Source: Eonycteris spelaea (taxonomy: Eukaryota > Chordata > Mammalia > Chiroptera > Pteropodidae). From it: a DNA stretch of 64,000 nucleotides. The stretch covers positions 248,001 through 312,000 of the forward strand of contig PUFA01000084.1 of the NCBI GenBank assembly GCA_003508835.1, in the 5' to 3' direction. Position 1 is the first letter of the stretch. Each line of letters opens with the position of its first letter. Shown here piece by piece: positions 24,691-37,846 of this stretch. The position numbers were made by a program, and so were the translations under genes. Below the pieces are notes generated by a model, which was not told the DNA's origin, did no database searches, and was given only the letters and a program-made list of their open reading frames with translations.

Positions 24691-24756
24691 CTGAAGTGGG
24701 AGACTTGCAGCGCTCAAGTTCCAGGGGAACTGGACTGTCATTCAGTTCAGTTAAAC
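24691..24756 (-). CDS. STXBP5L: STXBP5L linker exon (66 nt, phase 1-1)
   Basis: Reads S-LTELNDSPVPLELERCKSPTS when spliced to the exon at 54.4 kb (A plus GT gives Ser), matching the tomosyn-2 linker. Acceptor is a T-rich tract ending tattttcag; donor is TCAG/gtaaac. The exon is acidic and carries an SPTS motif, a plausible proline-directed phosphorylation site (inference). It ends in phase 1, so it can join directly to the exon at 16.3 kb, the exon at 8.9 kb, or a later exon outside the window. Confidence 0.96.
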
Positions 24757-24904
24757 CTGAAAATAAAATGACAAAAAATAAGATAAATTTTGCTAACTTT
24801 ATAGACAATTCTTATTTCTTAATTCCTGTAAATTTAAAAACATATTCCCCCGTGAAAAACGACTTTTCTATGCTCATGTGATGACAATTATTCTGAATAT
24901 TTGT

Positions 24905-25080
24905 TTTTAAATCTTTTTTATTAAAATATGATTGGCATAAAATATACAAGTTTCAGGTGTAAAACAGTGATTTGACATTTGTCTTAAGATGTGATCACCA
25001 CACTAAGTTTAGTAACAATCTGCAAAGCTATCTCACTAATTGAGTATATTTCCCTTCACCTTTTTCACCCATCTTTCTAG
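24905..25080 (-). mobile_element. Short L1 3' UTR insertion
   Basis: Minus-strand laurasiatherian L1 3' UTR: ttattaaaatatgattggca, aagtttcaggtgtaaaacag, gatcaccacactaagtttag, cccttcacctttttcaccc. It begins only about 150 bp upstream of the 24.7-kb exon in transcript order. Confidence 0.78.
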
Positions 25081-25854
25081 TTTGTTGTAACAAATAATAT
25101 AGAAAAAAAAAATGAGCAATAACTAATTGATATCCAAAGGTTAATTGAACATGATGATGGAAATATGCAAATCTTTTTATTTTTTCATACGAAATACCTA
25201 CTTTAATAAATGAAAATAGATCATGAATAATACAAATTAGAAGAGGTTCTTGAAAAGACCTAATCAAAGTTTACATTTTCAAGAGAAATGATTATTGGCT
25301 TTTAAAAAAACCTTTAAGGAGATGCTACAAATTTTAATATTATATTTATAAAAATGCAATATTGTGGTACATACTAAGTAGTTCAATGGTATCAAATTCC
25401 TTCTTATAATAAGCACTACATTTTTATTTCTAATATTTATTGTTTTCTATTCCACCACTTTCTTGACAAATACAAAGATAGGTACAGTCGATTACAAATG
25501 AATGCCTTCCAATGGCATTCATAAAATATCCTTAATTATGGTTTTCCTATCCTTGTTGGAGAGTCTCGCATACTTTTTCTTTGCAAATAACTATTCAGAG
25601 TTTCTACTTTAATGTAAATTCCCATACTCAGAAGTACTTAAGATGTTATTGTCAATTACCGAAACCATTTTGTTCATGTTCCTTCCAACAATCTTTCTTT
25701 ACATTAATTTGTACCAATAAACTTGGTATTGGTTCAAAAAGTCATTTAGAAAAGGACCTTTGTGATATTCTAGATCAACTAGGAAATAATAAGTTCAAGG
25801 AGTTTAAACTATGTAAGGTTACAGAACTAAGTTAATGCCGAAGCTTGAATAAAA

Positions 25855-26834
25855 TTATGTATTTTTGTTGTCTTTTGTCAGATATGGGTATTGTATCTTT
25901 TTCCAGTATGTGACTTTTCATTTTCTTAGTGAAAATGAAATATCTTTTGGTGAGCAGAAGATTAATTTACTTGAAAGACAATTTATCACTTTTTTTTCTT
26001 TTATTGTGATTTTTGGTGGGGGGGGGAATTCTTGTTTAAGTGATCATTGCCAACCATGTGGTCATTAAGATATTATTCTTTGTTTTCTTCAAGAGCTTTT
26101 TAATTTTTAGATTTCAGTTTTAGGACTATAATTCATCTCAATTTAATTTTGGATTATGGCGTCAGGTAGGAATGAAGTCCATTTTTTACCTATATGCTTG
26201 CCCAGTACCATTATTATTTTGTTAGGAAAGTTTTTCTATCTTCATTGATTTTTATTGGTGTCTTACTCAAAAATTGGCCATAAATATGTGGGTCTACTTC
26301 TGGACTCTCTTCTATAATCATTGGTCTATTTGTCTATCTTTTTTTCGATTACCACACTAATTAATGTAGGTTTATAGTATATCTTGAAATCAGGTAGAGA
26401 AATCCTCCAACTTTGTTCTTCTCCAAGAATGTTTTCAGTATTCTAGATTCTTAGCATTTCTATATAAAATTTAGAAGTAAATTTGCCAACTTCTACAAAA
26501 AGATACATTAGATTTATACTGGATTCTAATCTAGATATAATTTTGACAGATTATTTTAATATTGAGTCTTCTAATCCATACATATGGGATTCCCCTCCAT
26601 TTAAATGAATAAAAAATTTGTTTTCTTTTTGCACTACTTTACAGATTTCAGTACAGAGATCTTGTACATGGCATTTTTCAAGAGTGTGTTTTCTTTTTGG
26701 TCTTCTGCCTAGTTCTTTTATCATCTTTGAAAGTTGATTATTAAAACTTCCAATAATTATTGTGGAATTGTGGAATCATTTGATTCTGTTAGGTATTTCT
26801 TCATATACTTTGTTGCTCTGTTGTTGTGGGGGAG

Positions 26835-26888
<54 letters not shown>

Positions 26889-28510
26889 GACCATTTTATC
26901 GTTTTAAATGTCCCTCTTCTAGTAACTATTTGGTTTAAATCTTTTTTGTCTGATATCATTATAGCTACTCCAGTTTTCTCATGGTTGCTGTTTGCATGAC
27001 CTTTTCCCATCCTTTTACTTTCAACCTATTTGTATCTTTTTGTGTTGCCTTCAGTCAGCATTGTGTTGGATCTCTCTTTTTTTAAAAAATCTGATTTGAC
27101 AATCTCTATCTTTTGGAGAATTGTTTAATCTATTCCCATTTAATGATATTAATGACATAGTTGGATTACATCTGTTATTTTACTTTTTGGTTTTCTGTAT
27201 ATCTCATGTCATTTTTATTTGCCTAAAACTCCTTTACTGCTTTGTTTGGCATTAAGTAATGTTTTCTAGTGTAACTATAATTTCTTTAATAAATTTTTCA
27301 TGATATTTTTTGAGTTTTTCGTTGTTGCTCTCAGAGTTAACATATATAAATCTTAACTTACCAGAGTGTACTTCAGATATATACTAACTTCATTAAGATA
27401 TAGAAATGCTACTCTTTTATAGCTCTATTTCCTCTTTCTCTTTCATGAGCTATTTTTGGCATACATATTACACCCATATGTGTTACAAGCTCAACAATGT
27501 ATTGTTATAATTATCATTTTATACAATTTTGTTTTTTATAAAAGTTGAGAGAAGAAAGAAGAGCAAACATTTATAAAGTTTTATAATAACTTCTGATTTT
27601 GCTCTGGTATATCTATCTGGAGTCATCTGCTTCCTCAAATATAACTTTGCTCCCACCCACCTCCTCCTTTGTGCTGTTATTAGAAGAAAATATATTACAT
27701 TTTATATGTTATATAGGCCCAACAATACAATTTTATATATATTGTTTCATAAATTGCTTTTTAAATCATAAGAAGAAATATGCATTTACACTATTATTTT
27801 GTAATTATTTAATTACCTTAAGTGTTCTTTTTTTTTTTTTCTTTGTGTGAATTCAAATTACCATCTGAGGTTACTTTCTTTCAGCCTGAAGGATTTCCTT
27901 TAGTAGTTCCTGTAAAGTAGCTCTGCTAGCAACAAATTCAGTTTTTGTTTATCGGAATGTCTTTATTTCACCTACATTTTTGAAATATACTTTACTGGAT
28001 ATATAATTTTTGGTTGATAGTTTTTTCCTTTGAGCACTTTGAATATGTTATGTCATCCTACTGCCTTCTGGCTTCCATTGTTTCTGATAAACTTAATTCT
28101 ATGGTGTTCTCTTGGACATGACAAGTAGTTTTCCTGTAATTGCTCTCAAAATTTTCTAATTGCCTTTCTGCATGTTCACTGTGGTGTCTTGGTGTGAATA
28201 TCTTTATATTTTTCCTACTTAGAATTTATTGAGCATCTTGGATATGCACATTAATGTTTGTGATCAAATTTTATAAGTTTTCAGCCATTATCTCTAAATA
28301 TTTTTTCTGCTGCTTTCTCTTCCCTCTGTTACTGTGAACATGTTGAAACACATAAGATATCCCTCAATTTTCTTCCTTTTCCGCTCTCTTCTTTGTAATG
28401 CATAGTCTCTATCAACCTACCTTCAGGATTGCTGATTATTTTCTCCAGTTCAAACCTGCAATTGAATCTCTCTAGTGAATTTTTCTTTTTACTTATTGTA
28501 TTTTCAACAT
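25855..28510 (-). mobile_element. Old L1M (ORF2 part, ORF1)
   Basis: Minus strand: ORF2 C-terminus (25.86-26.7 kb), jump to the endonuclease region (26.7-27.2 kb), then ORF1 (27.2-28.5 kb: gaaggatttcctttagtagt, gtaaagtagctctgctagc, tactgccttctggcttccat). Continues as 5' UTR at 29.69 kb after a younger insertion. No intact ORF. Confidence 0.7.
26838..26887. repeat. (TG)n microsatellite in L1M
   Basis: About 25 uninterrupted TG units lying inside the endonuclease part of the L1M remnant. Confidence 0.97.
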
Positions 28511-29690
28511 CAGAGTTTTCTTTTTTTTTCTTGACCCCCTTCATCCATTTCACCCATGCACTCTCCTCTACCTCTGACAACTACCAATCTATTCTCTGTA
28601 TCTATAAGTTTGAGGTTGATTTTGGGGAAGGGGAGTTGTTTCTAGATTGTACATGTAAGTGATATCACATGATATTTGTCTTCTTCTGTCTGACCTTTTT
28701 CAATTAGCATAATGACCTCAAGGTCCATCCATGTCATTACAAATGGCAATATTTATTTTTTTATGGATGAATATTCCGTTGTGTATATGTACCACATCTT
28801 CTTTATCCATTCATCCACTGATGGACACTCAGGTTGTTTCCATATCTTATCTATTGTAAGTAATGCTTCAGTAAACATGGGGATGTATATACCTTTTTGA
28901 GTTAATGTTTTCATTTTTCTTTAGATAGACACCCTAAAGTGGAATTGCTGGATCATCTGGTAGTTTTAGTTTTAATTTTCTGAGGAAGCTCCATTCTGTT
29001 TTCCATAGTGGCTGCACCAATTTACATCCGCACAAATAGTGCACAAGATTTTCTTTTCTCTACATTCTCACCACACTTGTTATTTCTTATCTTTTTGATA
29101 ATAGCCTTCTAATATCTCATTGTGGGTTTGATTTGCATTTCTCTGATAATCAGTGACACTGAGCACCTTTTCAACTATCTCAGAGAAAATGTCTATTCAA
29201 ATCCTCTGCCCTTTTTAAAAATCAAAGTGTTTCAGGTTTTTGCTATTGAGTTATATAAGTTCTTTATGTATTTTGAATGTTACCCCTTACCAGATATACG
29301 ATTTGCAAATATTTTCCTCCATTTAGTAGATTTCCTTTTCGTTTCGTTGATGGTTTTCTTTGCTTTACATAAGCTTTTTAGTTTGATGTAATCCCACTTG
29401 CTTATTTTTGCCTTTGTTCCCTTTGCTTTTGGTATTAACTCCAAAAAATCATCATCAACACCCATGCCAAGGAGCTTACTGCCTATGTTTTTTTTTTTTT
29501 TTTTCCCTAGGATCTTTATGTTTTCAGGTCTATGTTCAAGTCTTTAATCTACTTTGAGTTAATTTTTATGTGTCCTATAAGGTAGTTCCACTTGGTTCTT
29601 TTAATAACTTCCATCTCTTTGTTCTCTAATTGATGAGACACTATAATCACAGTGTCCATTTATTAAAGCATGGTGTCATCTATTTCTTTA
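28511..29690 (-). mobile_element. Younger 5'-truncated L1 inside L1M
   Basis: L1 3' UTR and ORF2 end: ctctgtatctataagtttga, aaggtccatccatgtcatta, cattcatccactgatggaca, gtggaattgctggatcatct, tttgatttgcatttctctga, ttttcgtttcgttgatggtt. It interrupts the older L1M between its ORF1 and 5' UTR. Confidence 0.8.
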
Positions 29691-30720
29691 AACATTTTTT
29701 AATGGCTGCTGTGAGGTCATTGTTAAATCCAACATCTGGGTTTTCTCAAAGGCAATATCTGTGGCTTTATTTTTTCCTGTGAATGGGTCACACTTTCCTG
29801 TTTATTTGTATATGTCTCAATAATTTGTTGGTAACTAGATATTTTAGGTAATATAACAATTCTGGATACTGATTACTGATTCCCATACCCTCTCTCTGTT
29901 TTTGTTGTTGTTGTTGTTTGCTTATTTGTTTAGTGATTTGGCCAGGCTATTTAAGTGAAGTTTATTTCCCCTACATTGTGAAGACTTTGATGATGCTTCT
30001 CAGAGGGTAAAGCCTTCAGCATAAAATAAAATCATCCTGAGATGGGAGTGGTTGTAGTAGGGTTCCCTTTGTTTCTTTCCCAGATCTCTCTGTTATCTGC
30101 CTCTCTTAAGATCACATCCAGTTATTAGGTATCTCAATCATAGCCAGGTGATTGCTCTATTGTTTTTCACAACGCCCTGGGATATATTACTCAACATTCT
30201 GGTCCAATTAAATTTGGGTAGGGGTCATATTTGAAACCAGTCTTTTTGAGGTTTGTTTGAATCCCAGGATGGATCTTCTTACTGTGTCTTTTCTTGGTTC
30301 TTTCTAGTGAACCAGTTCCCCTATGGTCTAGCTGGTTGCTCTTAATCAAAGTCTCTTATTTGATTTTCACCAAATACTTCCTTGATTTTGAACTTCCCCA
30401 AATCATGTTGCAAATGAAGCTAGTTCCTTTGGGTAGAGTTTCAGAGTTTGCCGTTCTTATAGACTACTGCCTCCCCTGGGCAAAACCTCTGGGTTCTGGC
30501 AGGGGTGGTAATCTCTGATCTTCTCAGCTTGTCTTTTCATGCATGAAACTTGTGCCCTATGACCAAGCAGGGGTGGGGGAAAATCAGGGTATTAGTATTT
30601 TATGCTTCTGTTTTATGAGTGGGGGATTGGCAGAGGAAGAGAGCCTCTAATTTTTTGTTCATACTCAACAGGAATTTAGCCTTTTCAACTTGGAATTGAG
30701 GAGGATGAGAAACTCTGGCA
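29691..30720 (-). mobile_element. L1M 5' UTR region
   Basis: tgctgtgaggtcattgttaa, aacatctgggttttctcaaa, ggtaactagatattttagg, then a moderately GC-rich stretch to 30.7 kb, as in old L1M/HAL1 5' ends. Continues the element broken at 28.51 kb. Confidence 0.6.
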
Positions 30721-30779
30721 AACTGAAGGCAGAAGAGGTAAAGAGCAAATTGTAGCTCAGTGACATAGACTTACTTCTT

Positions 30780-33700
30780 ACCAAGTTTTAGTAGATTGTT
30801 TTTTGAATAAATGTTTATTTTCTGTATCCTCTTAGAACAATATCTAGAGATTTTGAGTGATTTAAAAATGAAAATGAAACCTAGACTCTTTAAGTGATTG
30901 GTTTTTCTCACTTGTTAGGCTTTTTCTCTGGATACTATCTACAGTGCTCTTCAGGTTGCCTTTTAAAAGTCTATCTTGTGCATGGCATTTTAAATATACA
31001 TATATTTCACAGTTGTTTACTGCTGTTATACAAAAATATCATTGATTTTTGTATACTGACTGATATTCTTCAATGTTCCTAAGTTCACATATTGCTTTTA
31101 TAGTTTTATAGATTCCTTTGAATTTTGTACATACACCATAATATCATTGGCAAATAAAGAGCTTTAATATTTTCTAATTTTTAGGCATATATTTAATTTT
31201 GCTTTTGGCTCTTCCTATGCTATCAAGTACAATGCTAAACGAAGCTGATGAGAGTATATATCATTCTTTTACTAATTTTAGTAGAGAAATATTCAATATT
31301 TCACAAGTATGATGTTATTTGCAGGTTTTTCACTGATGGGCTTTATTCAATTGAGGAAATATCTTTCTATTCCTGGTTTTCTAAGGATTTTTATCATAAA
31401 TATGTCAAATAATGCAAATTATTTTTGCATACACAGTCATGCACTACTTAATGACAAGGATATGTTTGGAGAAAATGAGAAATGTGTTAGGCAATTTTGT
31501 TATTGTGCGAACATTATACTGTGCACTTACACAAACCTAGTATATAGCCTAGTATACACCTAGGCTATATAGTGTGACGTTGTATATGTGGTCTGTCATT
31601 GACCGAAACATTGTTATGCAGTGCATGGCTGCATTGAGATGATCATATTTTCTCCTTATTGTTAAATAGGTACTTCATATTGATTTATTTTCAAATATTA
31701 AACTTATATTCCTAGGACAAATCTACCTTGGTTATGATGTTTTATCTTTCTTACATATGTCTGTCTTCCATTAGCTAATCTTTTATGATTTTTTACATCT
31801 ATATTCATGATTGAGACTGGCCTGTACTTTGACTTTAAGCTACTCTCTTGGTCAAGTTTTGGTTTTCTGCATTGTGCTAGCCACAGATAACCACTTAGAG
31901 TTTCTTCTTTTTTCTATTGCCTAGAAATGTTTGTGTAAGATTAATGTTATTTCTTCCTTAAATATGATAGAATTAATCAGTGATTCCATCTGAAACCTGT
32001 AGTTTTCTTTACTAGGGGTATTTAATTTTGAATTCAAAAATTTTTAAAAGATAGGCTATTTATATTTTCCAATGCACTTAATGTCAGTTTTTGTAATTTT
32101 TTTCTTAAAAAAAATCTCTTGGTTTCATCTATATTGTCAATTTATAGGCATATAGTTGTTCATAATCTTATTTTTTTTAAATGACTGTAGAATCCATAGT
32201 GAGTCTCCCTTTTTCACTCCTGGTATTGGTTACTTAAGTTTTTTCTTCTTTCTTGATCATTCTTGCTAGGATTTTATAAATCTTTGTAATCTTTTTGAAG
32301 AATATCTTGTGATTTTGTTGATCTTCTCTATTGTTTGCCCTCAATTTCATTGATTTCTGATCTATATTTCCTTCTTTCTGTTTACTTTGGGTTATATTCT
32401 TCATATTTTCAGTGTCATAGCAAAGAAATTTAGGTTATTGATTTAATATCTATTTTTTCTAATATAAGAATCTAATGTTCCATATTTCCCTTTAAGCACT
32501 ACTTTAGTACCATCTCACAAATTCTGGCATTTTTGCTTAAATTTTCACTCAGGTAAAATATATTTTAGAATTTCTCTTATGATTTGTTTTTTAGGCCATG
32601 AGCTATTCTTAATTTCCAAATATGTATTTGCGGATTTTAAGACACAGTGCTGTTACTGATTTCTAATTTCTTTTGTGGTCAGAAGATATATTCAGTCATA
32701 ATTTTAGTCCTTTATAATTCATTATAACTTGTTAATAACTCAGTCTGTATTTGAAGAGTATCTATATTTTCACTTGTATGGTGTAAGTATCTATTTGGTT
32801 AAAAGAGTTGCTTAAGTTTGTTATATCCTTATTAATTTTGTGTGTTCTATCAGTTATGAGTAGAAATGCTGAATCTCTAGCTATGGTTGTAAATTTGCCA
32901 ATTCTTTTTTTAGTTTTGACAATTTTTGCTTTGTATATTTTGACTATCTCTTACATGTCTATACAAGTATAGGACTTTTATATCTTCCTGATAAAGCTAC
33001 TCTTTTATAATTTTGAACTGCCTCTCTATCTCCTCATCTTAAAGTCTACCTCATCTCATAATATAGCCACAACAGCTTTCTTGGGGATTAGTGTTTTGAT
33101 GAAATTCTTTTTTGCTTCTTTTATTTTCAATATATTTGTGTTTTGTAATTAAAGTGCATCTCTTATAAATACATATATTTGCATCTTTTTTTGTTCATTT
33201 TCATTCTATCTCACAATCTTTGCCCTTTTTGGGGGGTGATTTTTGCTCCATTTACATTTAATATAATCACTGATGGAGTTAGATTTATGTCTATCATCTT
33301 CCTATTTGTTTTCAGTTTGTTTCCTCTGTCCTTTTTTCCACTGTTCCTCTTTTCTGTCATTTGAGAAAATCAAATATTTTTTAGTTTTCCATTTTATCTT
33401 CTCTTTGCTACTTTACTATACCTGTTTTATTGTTTTAGTAGTTGTTTTAGGGATTATAATATGCATCTATAATTCATCACAATCCATCTTTAATTATTAT
33501 TGCATCATTTTGCTTGTGGTGAAAGAAATTTATAACAGTTTGATTCTGTTCACTTCCCTCCCATCCTTTATTACTATTGTCATATATTTTTCTCCTACAT
33601 ATTATAAACCCCATAGTACATTGTTAGTTTTTTTTAATTTAAAGAGTAAATTAGCTTTTCAACATTTTAAGGAAAGATAAAATAATCTTTTATATTATTT

Positions 33701-35090
33701 TACATATTTATTGTTTTTAATGCTCTTTATTCTTACTACATATCTAAATCTCCATCTGGTATTATTTTCTTTTAGCCTTAAAAACTTTATAATTTCTTAT
33801 AGTGCAGGTCTGCTGATGACAAATTTACATACCTTTATTTTAAAATATTTTTGTTGGATATAGAATACTGAATTTGCAATAATTTGTCCCTAGCACTTAA
33901 AAGATATAATTCTATTTTCTTCTGTCTTCAATTATTTCTGATGAGAAATCACTCATTAGTCATATAATTGTTCTTCTGTGTGTATATGTTTATTTACTAC
34001 TTTTGAGATTTTTTCTCTTTGATGTTGATTTTAGTAGTTTTACTATAAAGACTTAATTATGATTTCTTTGTCTTTTTCTAGTTTAGAGTTTTCTGAACCT
34101 CTTGAATCTTGGAGTTTATGTTTCTTTTCAAATTCAGGAAAAAATTCAGCTACAAGTTACTGACACTCATTTAGCTTTTAACTTTTTTTTTTAACCCCTG
34201 CTTCTGTTTGGATCATTTCTATCACCTTGTATTCAAATTCACTGATAATTTCCATGGCTGTCCAATATATTGTTAAAGTGATACTGTGAACTTTTCAGAT
34301 ATTGTATTTTTCATCTCTGAAATTTCTATTTGGTTCCTTTTTTAGAGTTTCACTCTCTCTCCTGAAATTCACCAATATATTCACCCACTCTAATCTATCT
34401 TTTACAATAAATCCTCATAATAAGTATTTAGAAATTCTTGTCTGCTAATTTCAATTTGGGTCATCTATGGGTCTGCTTAGATTGTCTCTCCCTGCCTCAA
34501 ATTTTCTGCTTCTTTGCACATTTTAAAATTTCTGATAGATATATGTATCTTTTTATTTTTGAATCAGTAGTGCAAGCAAAGTGCTAACTATTCAGATTCT
34601 ATAAAGTATTGAACTGAGCTGGGGCTGGCCTGCAGCTTTAATTAGATTAGGTTTTCCCTTTAAAACTGGACCAAGAAAAATCTCTCCTTGCAATTCAGTC
34701 CAACACTCAAACATCTATACTCCCTTTGTCAAGAGACTTATTCCTAGTCTTCTTAGTATTTGTGTAGAGAGAGAGTTGGAATGCAGCTTTAGATATTTTA
34801 ATTTATTTTGGGTCAAATTCTATAACCTCAGAATGCGAGCACTTTGACACTACATGAATTCTCTATTTTCCAGTCCCACTTGCACTGACACTTTCTCAGA
34901 AAAATTCATGGAGTGGTGGAGGTTAGGTGGCAAAATTACCGAACTGAATAATGAATGTATTTTTGTGTTTAGAGCTATTTCAGATTCCTATTCAACAGGC
35001 TAGTCCAGACAGTCATTAAAGCTCCCTGGTTTTTCCTGTTCTTTGCAGTCTGTCCACCTGTGGAAGGCCTACTTCTCCCTCCACTTGTGA
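30780..35090 (-). mobile_element. Old long L1M
   Basis: Minus strand from ORF2 (30.98-33.2 kb; attgatttctgatctatatt, tatttgcggattttaagaca) through ORF1 (33.75-34.5 kb; agtgcaggtctgctgatgac) to 5' UTR-like sequence near 35.0 kb. Interrupted by a 197-bp DNA element at 31.4 kb. Old enough that no ORF beyond 135 codons survives. Confidence 0.7.
31436..31632 (+). mobile_element. 197-bp inverted-repeat DNA element (MITE-like)
   Basis: Left end cagtcatgcactacttaatg; right end read in reverse cagccatgcactgcataaca. Interior: gtgcacttacacaaacctag and caaggatatgtttgg. Same family as the interrupted copy at 3.26 kb. Internal deletion relative to that copy; Tigger-like, name uncertain. Confidence 0.82.
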
Positions 35091-35956
35091 CCAGGTCAGT
35101 CACTTCACCTGGTATGACAACAGCTGCAGCTTTCTGCTCATCTATGTGTGGCTCTTCTCTCTCTGGAATTCAGTTAATCAATGATTCTTTGAATCCAACA
35201 CTTCAATAGCCCCACAGAAGAGTATGATTTTAATTTTACTATTGTTTTTGTCACAGAATTTCATTACTGCTGTCATTTCCATGGAGATGAAAGACTTTCA
35301 TGTCTTTCAACATCCTATCTGGAAACAGAAAGCACCCCTTCACTTAACTTTTTATTTTGAAAATACTATGAAAGCTGGATTGAAGACAGGGGGACCAAAG
35401 CAATAGAAACCAGTCAAATTGGTTAATCCATTACTGACAGTAGCAGGTATCCATTAAAGTGCTCAGAATGCATGCCAAATAGTTGTGCTCTTTCCTAATA
35501 AACGATGAGATTTCCCCAAGATTATGTGGAGGAAGTTATGTCTGATATTTGAATACAGTAAAACAAATTGACTACTAAACTTGGAAGATCTGTGCAATGA
35601 TTCATTAGAAAATATATAATAAATCCCAGATGAGAACAGATACAGACATTTTATGGTAAATAAACAACTGACTATCAGAAGATAAAACTCTTTTGGGTAC
35701 AATGAATTAAATCAACTTTAATTTTTCTAAGGATATATACCTGTAATGTATATTAATTGAAAATATAATAGTATTGGAAGTAGTAACTTATGAATGTTGA
35801 AATATCAGTATTCTTAAAAAAAAAAATCAGTATTCTTTAGCATACTAATACCCAGTACAGAAGTATCTCCATATAAATAAATAACCTATAATTTGGGAGA
35901 TTTTCTTACCAAATCACTATTTGCCATATAAATGTTCTGGTATGAATGTTTTCCAA

Positions 35957-36152
35957 TTTGATGGACATTTTGGCCGGATAATTTTTTGCTGTAGGGTGAT
36001 ATAATGTAGGATTTTTAGCAGTGTCTGCGGCTTCTACACACTAAATGCCAATAGAGCTCTCCTTCCCCCAGTTGTGACAACTAATAATGTCTTCAGATAT
36101 TAACAAATATCCCCCAGGGAACAAAATAATCCTTCGCTGAGAACCACTGCCC
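35957..36152 (+). mobile_element. MER20-like hAT element
   Basis: acattttggccggataattt, gtaggatttttagcagtgtc, cacactaaatgccaatagag, cccccagttgtgacaactaa, aatatcccccagggaacaaa and gctgagaaccactg in MER20 order. Confidence 0.8.
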
Positions 36153-36539
36153 TAAGTTATATTAGCATGTTTTTATTTGTTTGACTCATATTGAGATTAC
36201 TGTTAACTAAACTCTAGAAAATTCAGACATAATAGTGTCTTCTCATTTTTTATTTCTTAGTTCATTTTTTAAATTCAAAATGGAAACATATTTTAGCTAC
36301 TAATTACAGTTCAATGTAGTTGCTTTTCACCACAAAGTTTTAGACTAAGAAAATTAACACCGTAAAACTGATTTCAAAAAGAAAGGAAACCTATTAAAAT
36401 ATGTAACTGAAAATCATTTCTCAATTAAGTCTTTCATTTTTCAGTTTATCCCTCATTCCGTAGCACTCTCTCCTTTTCTTCTATGTACCTGTTAGAATGA
36501 AGAAAGCCTCCTATTAAACATCAATCTTTGTACATATGC

Positions 36540-37820
36540 CCTGGTTCCCATTCTCTCTCACCTACTTAAGGATTTTGCTCCTCTAGTTTTCCCCTCTGTC
36601 CCTTATCACCAATCTCTTTTTCTATGAATTCTTCCATATTCACATTAACTTTAAAATGTGCTCCTTATCTAAAACAAAAAAAGAATTCCTCTTTTTAATG
36701 TTTTATTCCAATCCAGGTACCAACCTATTTTCTGCACTCATTCATAAACAAACATCTTGAAAGAGTTATCTAATTGTGTTGTTTTTTTTTTCACTTGCCA
36801 GTCCCCAGGCTAATATAATTTTGGTTTCTATCCCAATACTTTCCCAAAACTACTTTTTAAAGGGCCACTAATAACCTTCACAGGACAAGACCAGCCACGA
36901 GTCAATTCCCTGAGCTTACCTACTTATCCTATTTTTAGTATTTGATGTGTCTGTCCACTTCTTGAAATGCTTCTTTTCATTCCGGCTTCTGCAACAGTCT
37001 CCTTATTTTTTCTCTTCTCTCTATCAGTCCTCTTTACAGATCCTCTGGGATTTAAATGTTCAACTTCCTGATGTCTCTATCCACAATCCATTTCCTTCAC
37101 TCTCTCCCTCCCCAACTAGGTAATTTGTTATTTCCATGCCATTATATACTATCTACATGCTAACGATTCAAACCATAGCCCTGAAATTTAGATTTATTTA
37201 TCTTTTCACTTGACATCTTTACCTGGTTAAATATGATGACAGATAACCAAAATTTAACATGTCTAAAACTGAACTCTTTATTCCCTACCATCATGCATCA
37301 CCAAACCTAGTGTCCTCATCTTTATAAATGATATGATACAATCAGTGGCCCAAGACACAATCTGGGGATAATGTTTGATTCTACTCTCTATATTCCACAT
37401 TGAATTATAATGAGCAGCTGTTTAAGTTACTGTTTCTTGGACCTATCCTCTTCTTTCAACAACATTGCTATCACACTGGTTAAAACCATCTTCACCCCTT
37501 GCCTGAAGTACAATACTGGCCTCCTCACTGGCACACTTTCTTTTTTATTTGGCCCCACATATTTTCATTCAGAAGTATGAATGATATTTTAAAACATAAA
37601 ACATGTCATCCCCCTGCTTAAAATAAAACTGAATTTCTTATAATTGCACCAGAAGCTATATGATCTTACTCTGCTCATCTAGACATAAAAATCTTAATCC
37701 ATTTTCCCCTCTCAATCACTACACTCCCAGTTTCCTTGGCCTTTTTTATTTCTAGAAGATATTTAAGTCCTTTACCACCATCAAATCTTCTTATAAACTG
37801 TTTGCTCTGCTATGAATACA
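36540..37820 (+). mobile_element. L2 LINE fragment
   Basis: Ancient L2 ORF2 relics in order: aaacatcttgaaagagttat, agggccactaataaccttca, aacatgtctaaaactgaact, ggggataatgtttgattcta, catgtcatccccctgcttaa. Stops throughout. Confidence 0.75.
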
Positions 37821-37846
37821 TTGCTCTCTGCTGTACATGTTAATTT

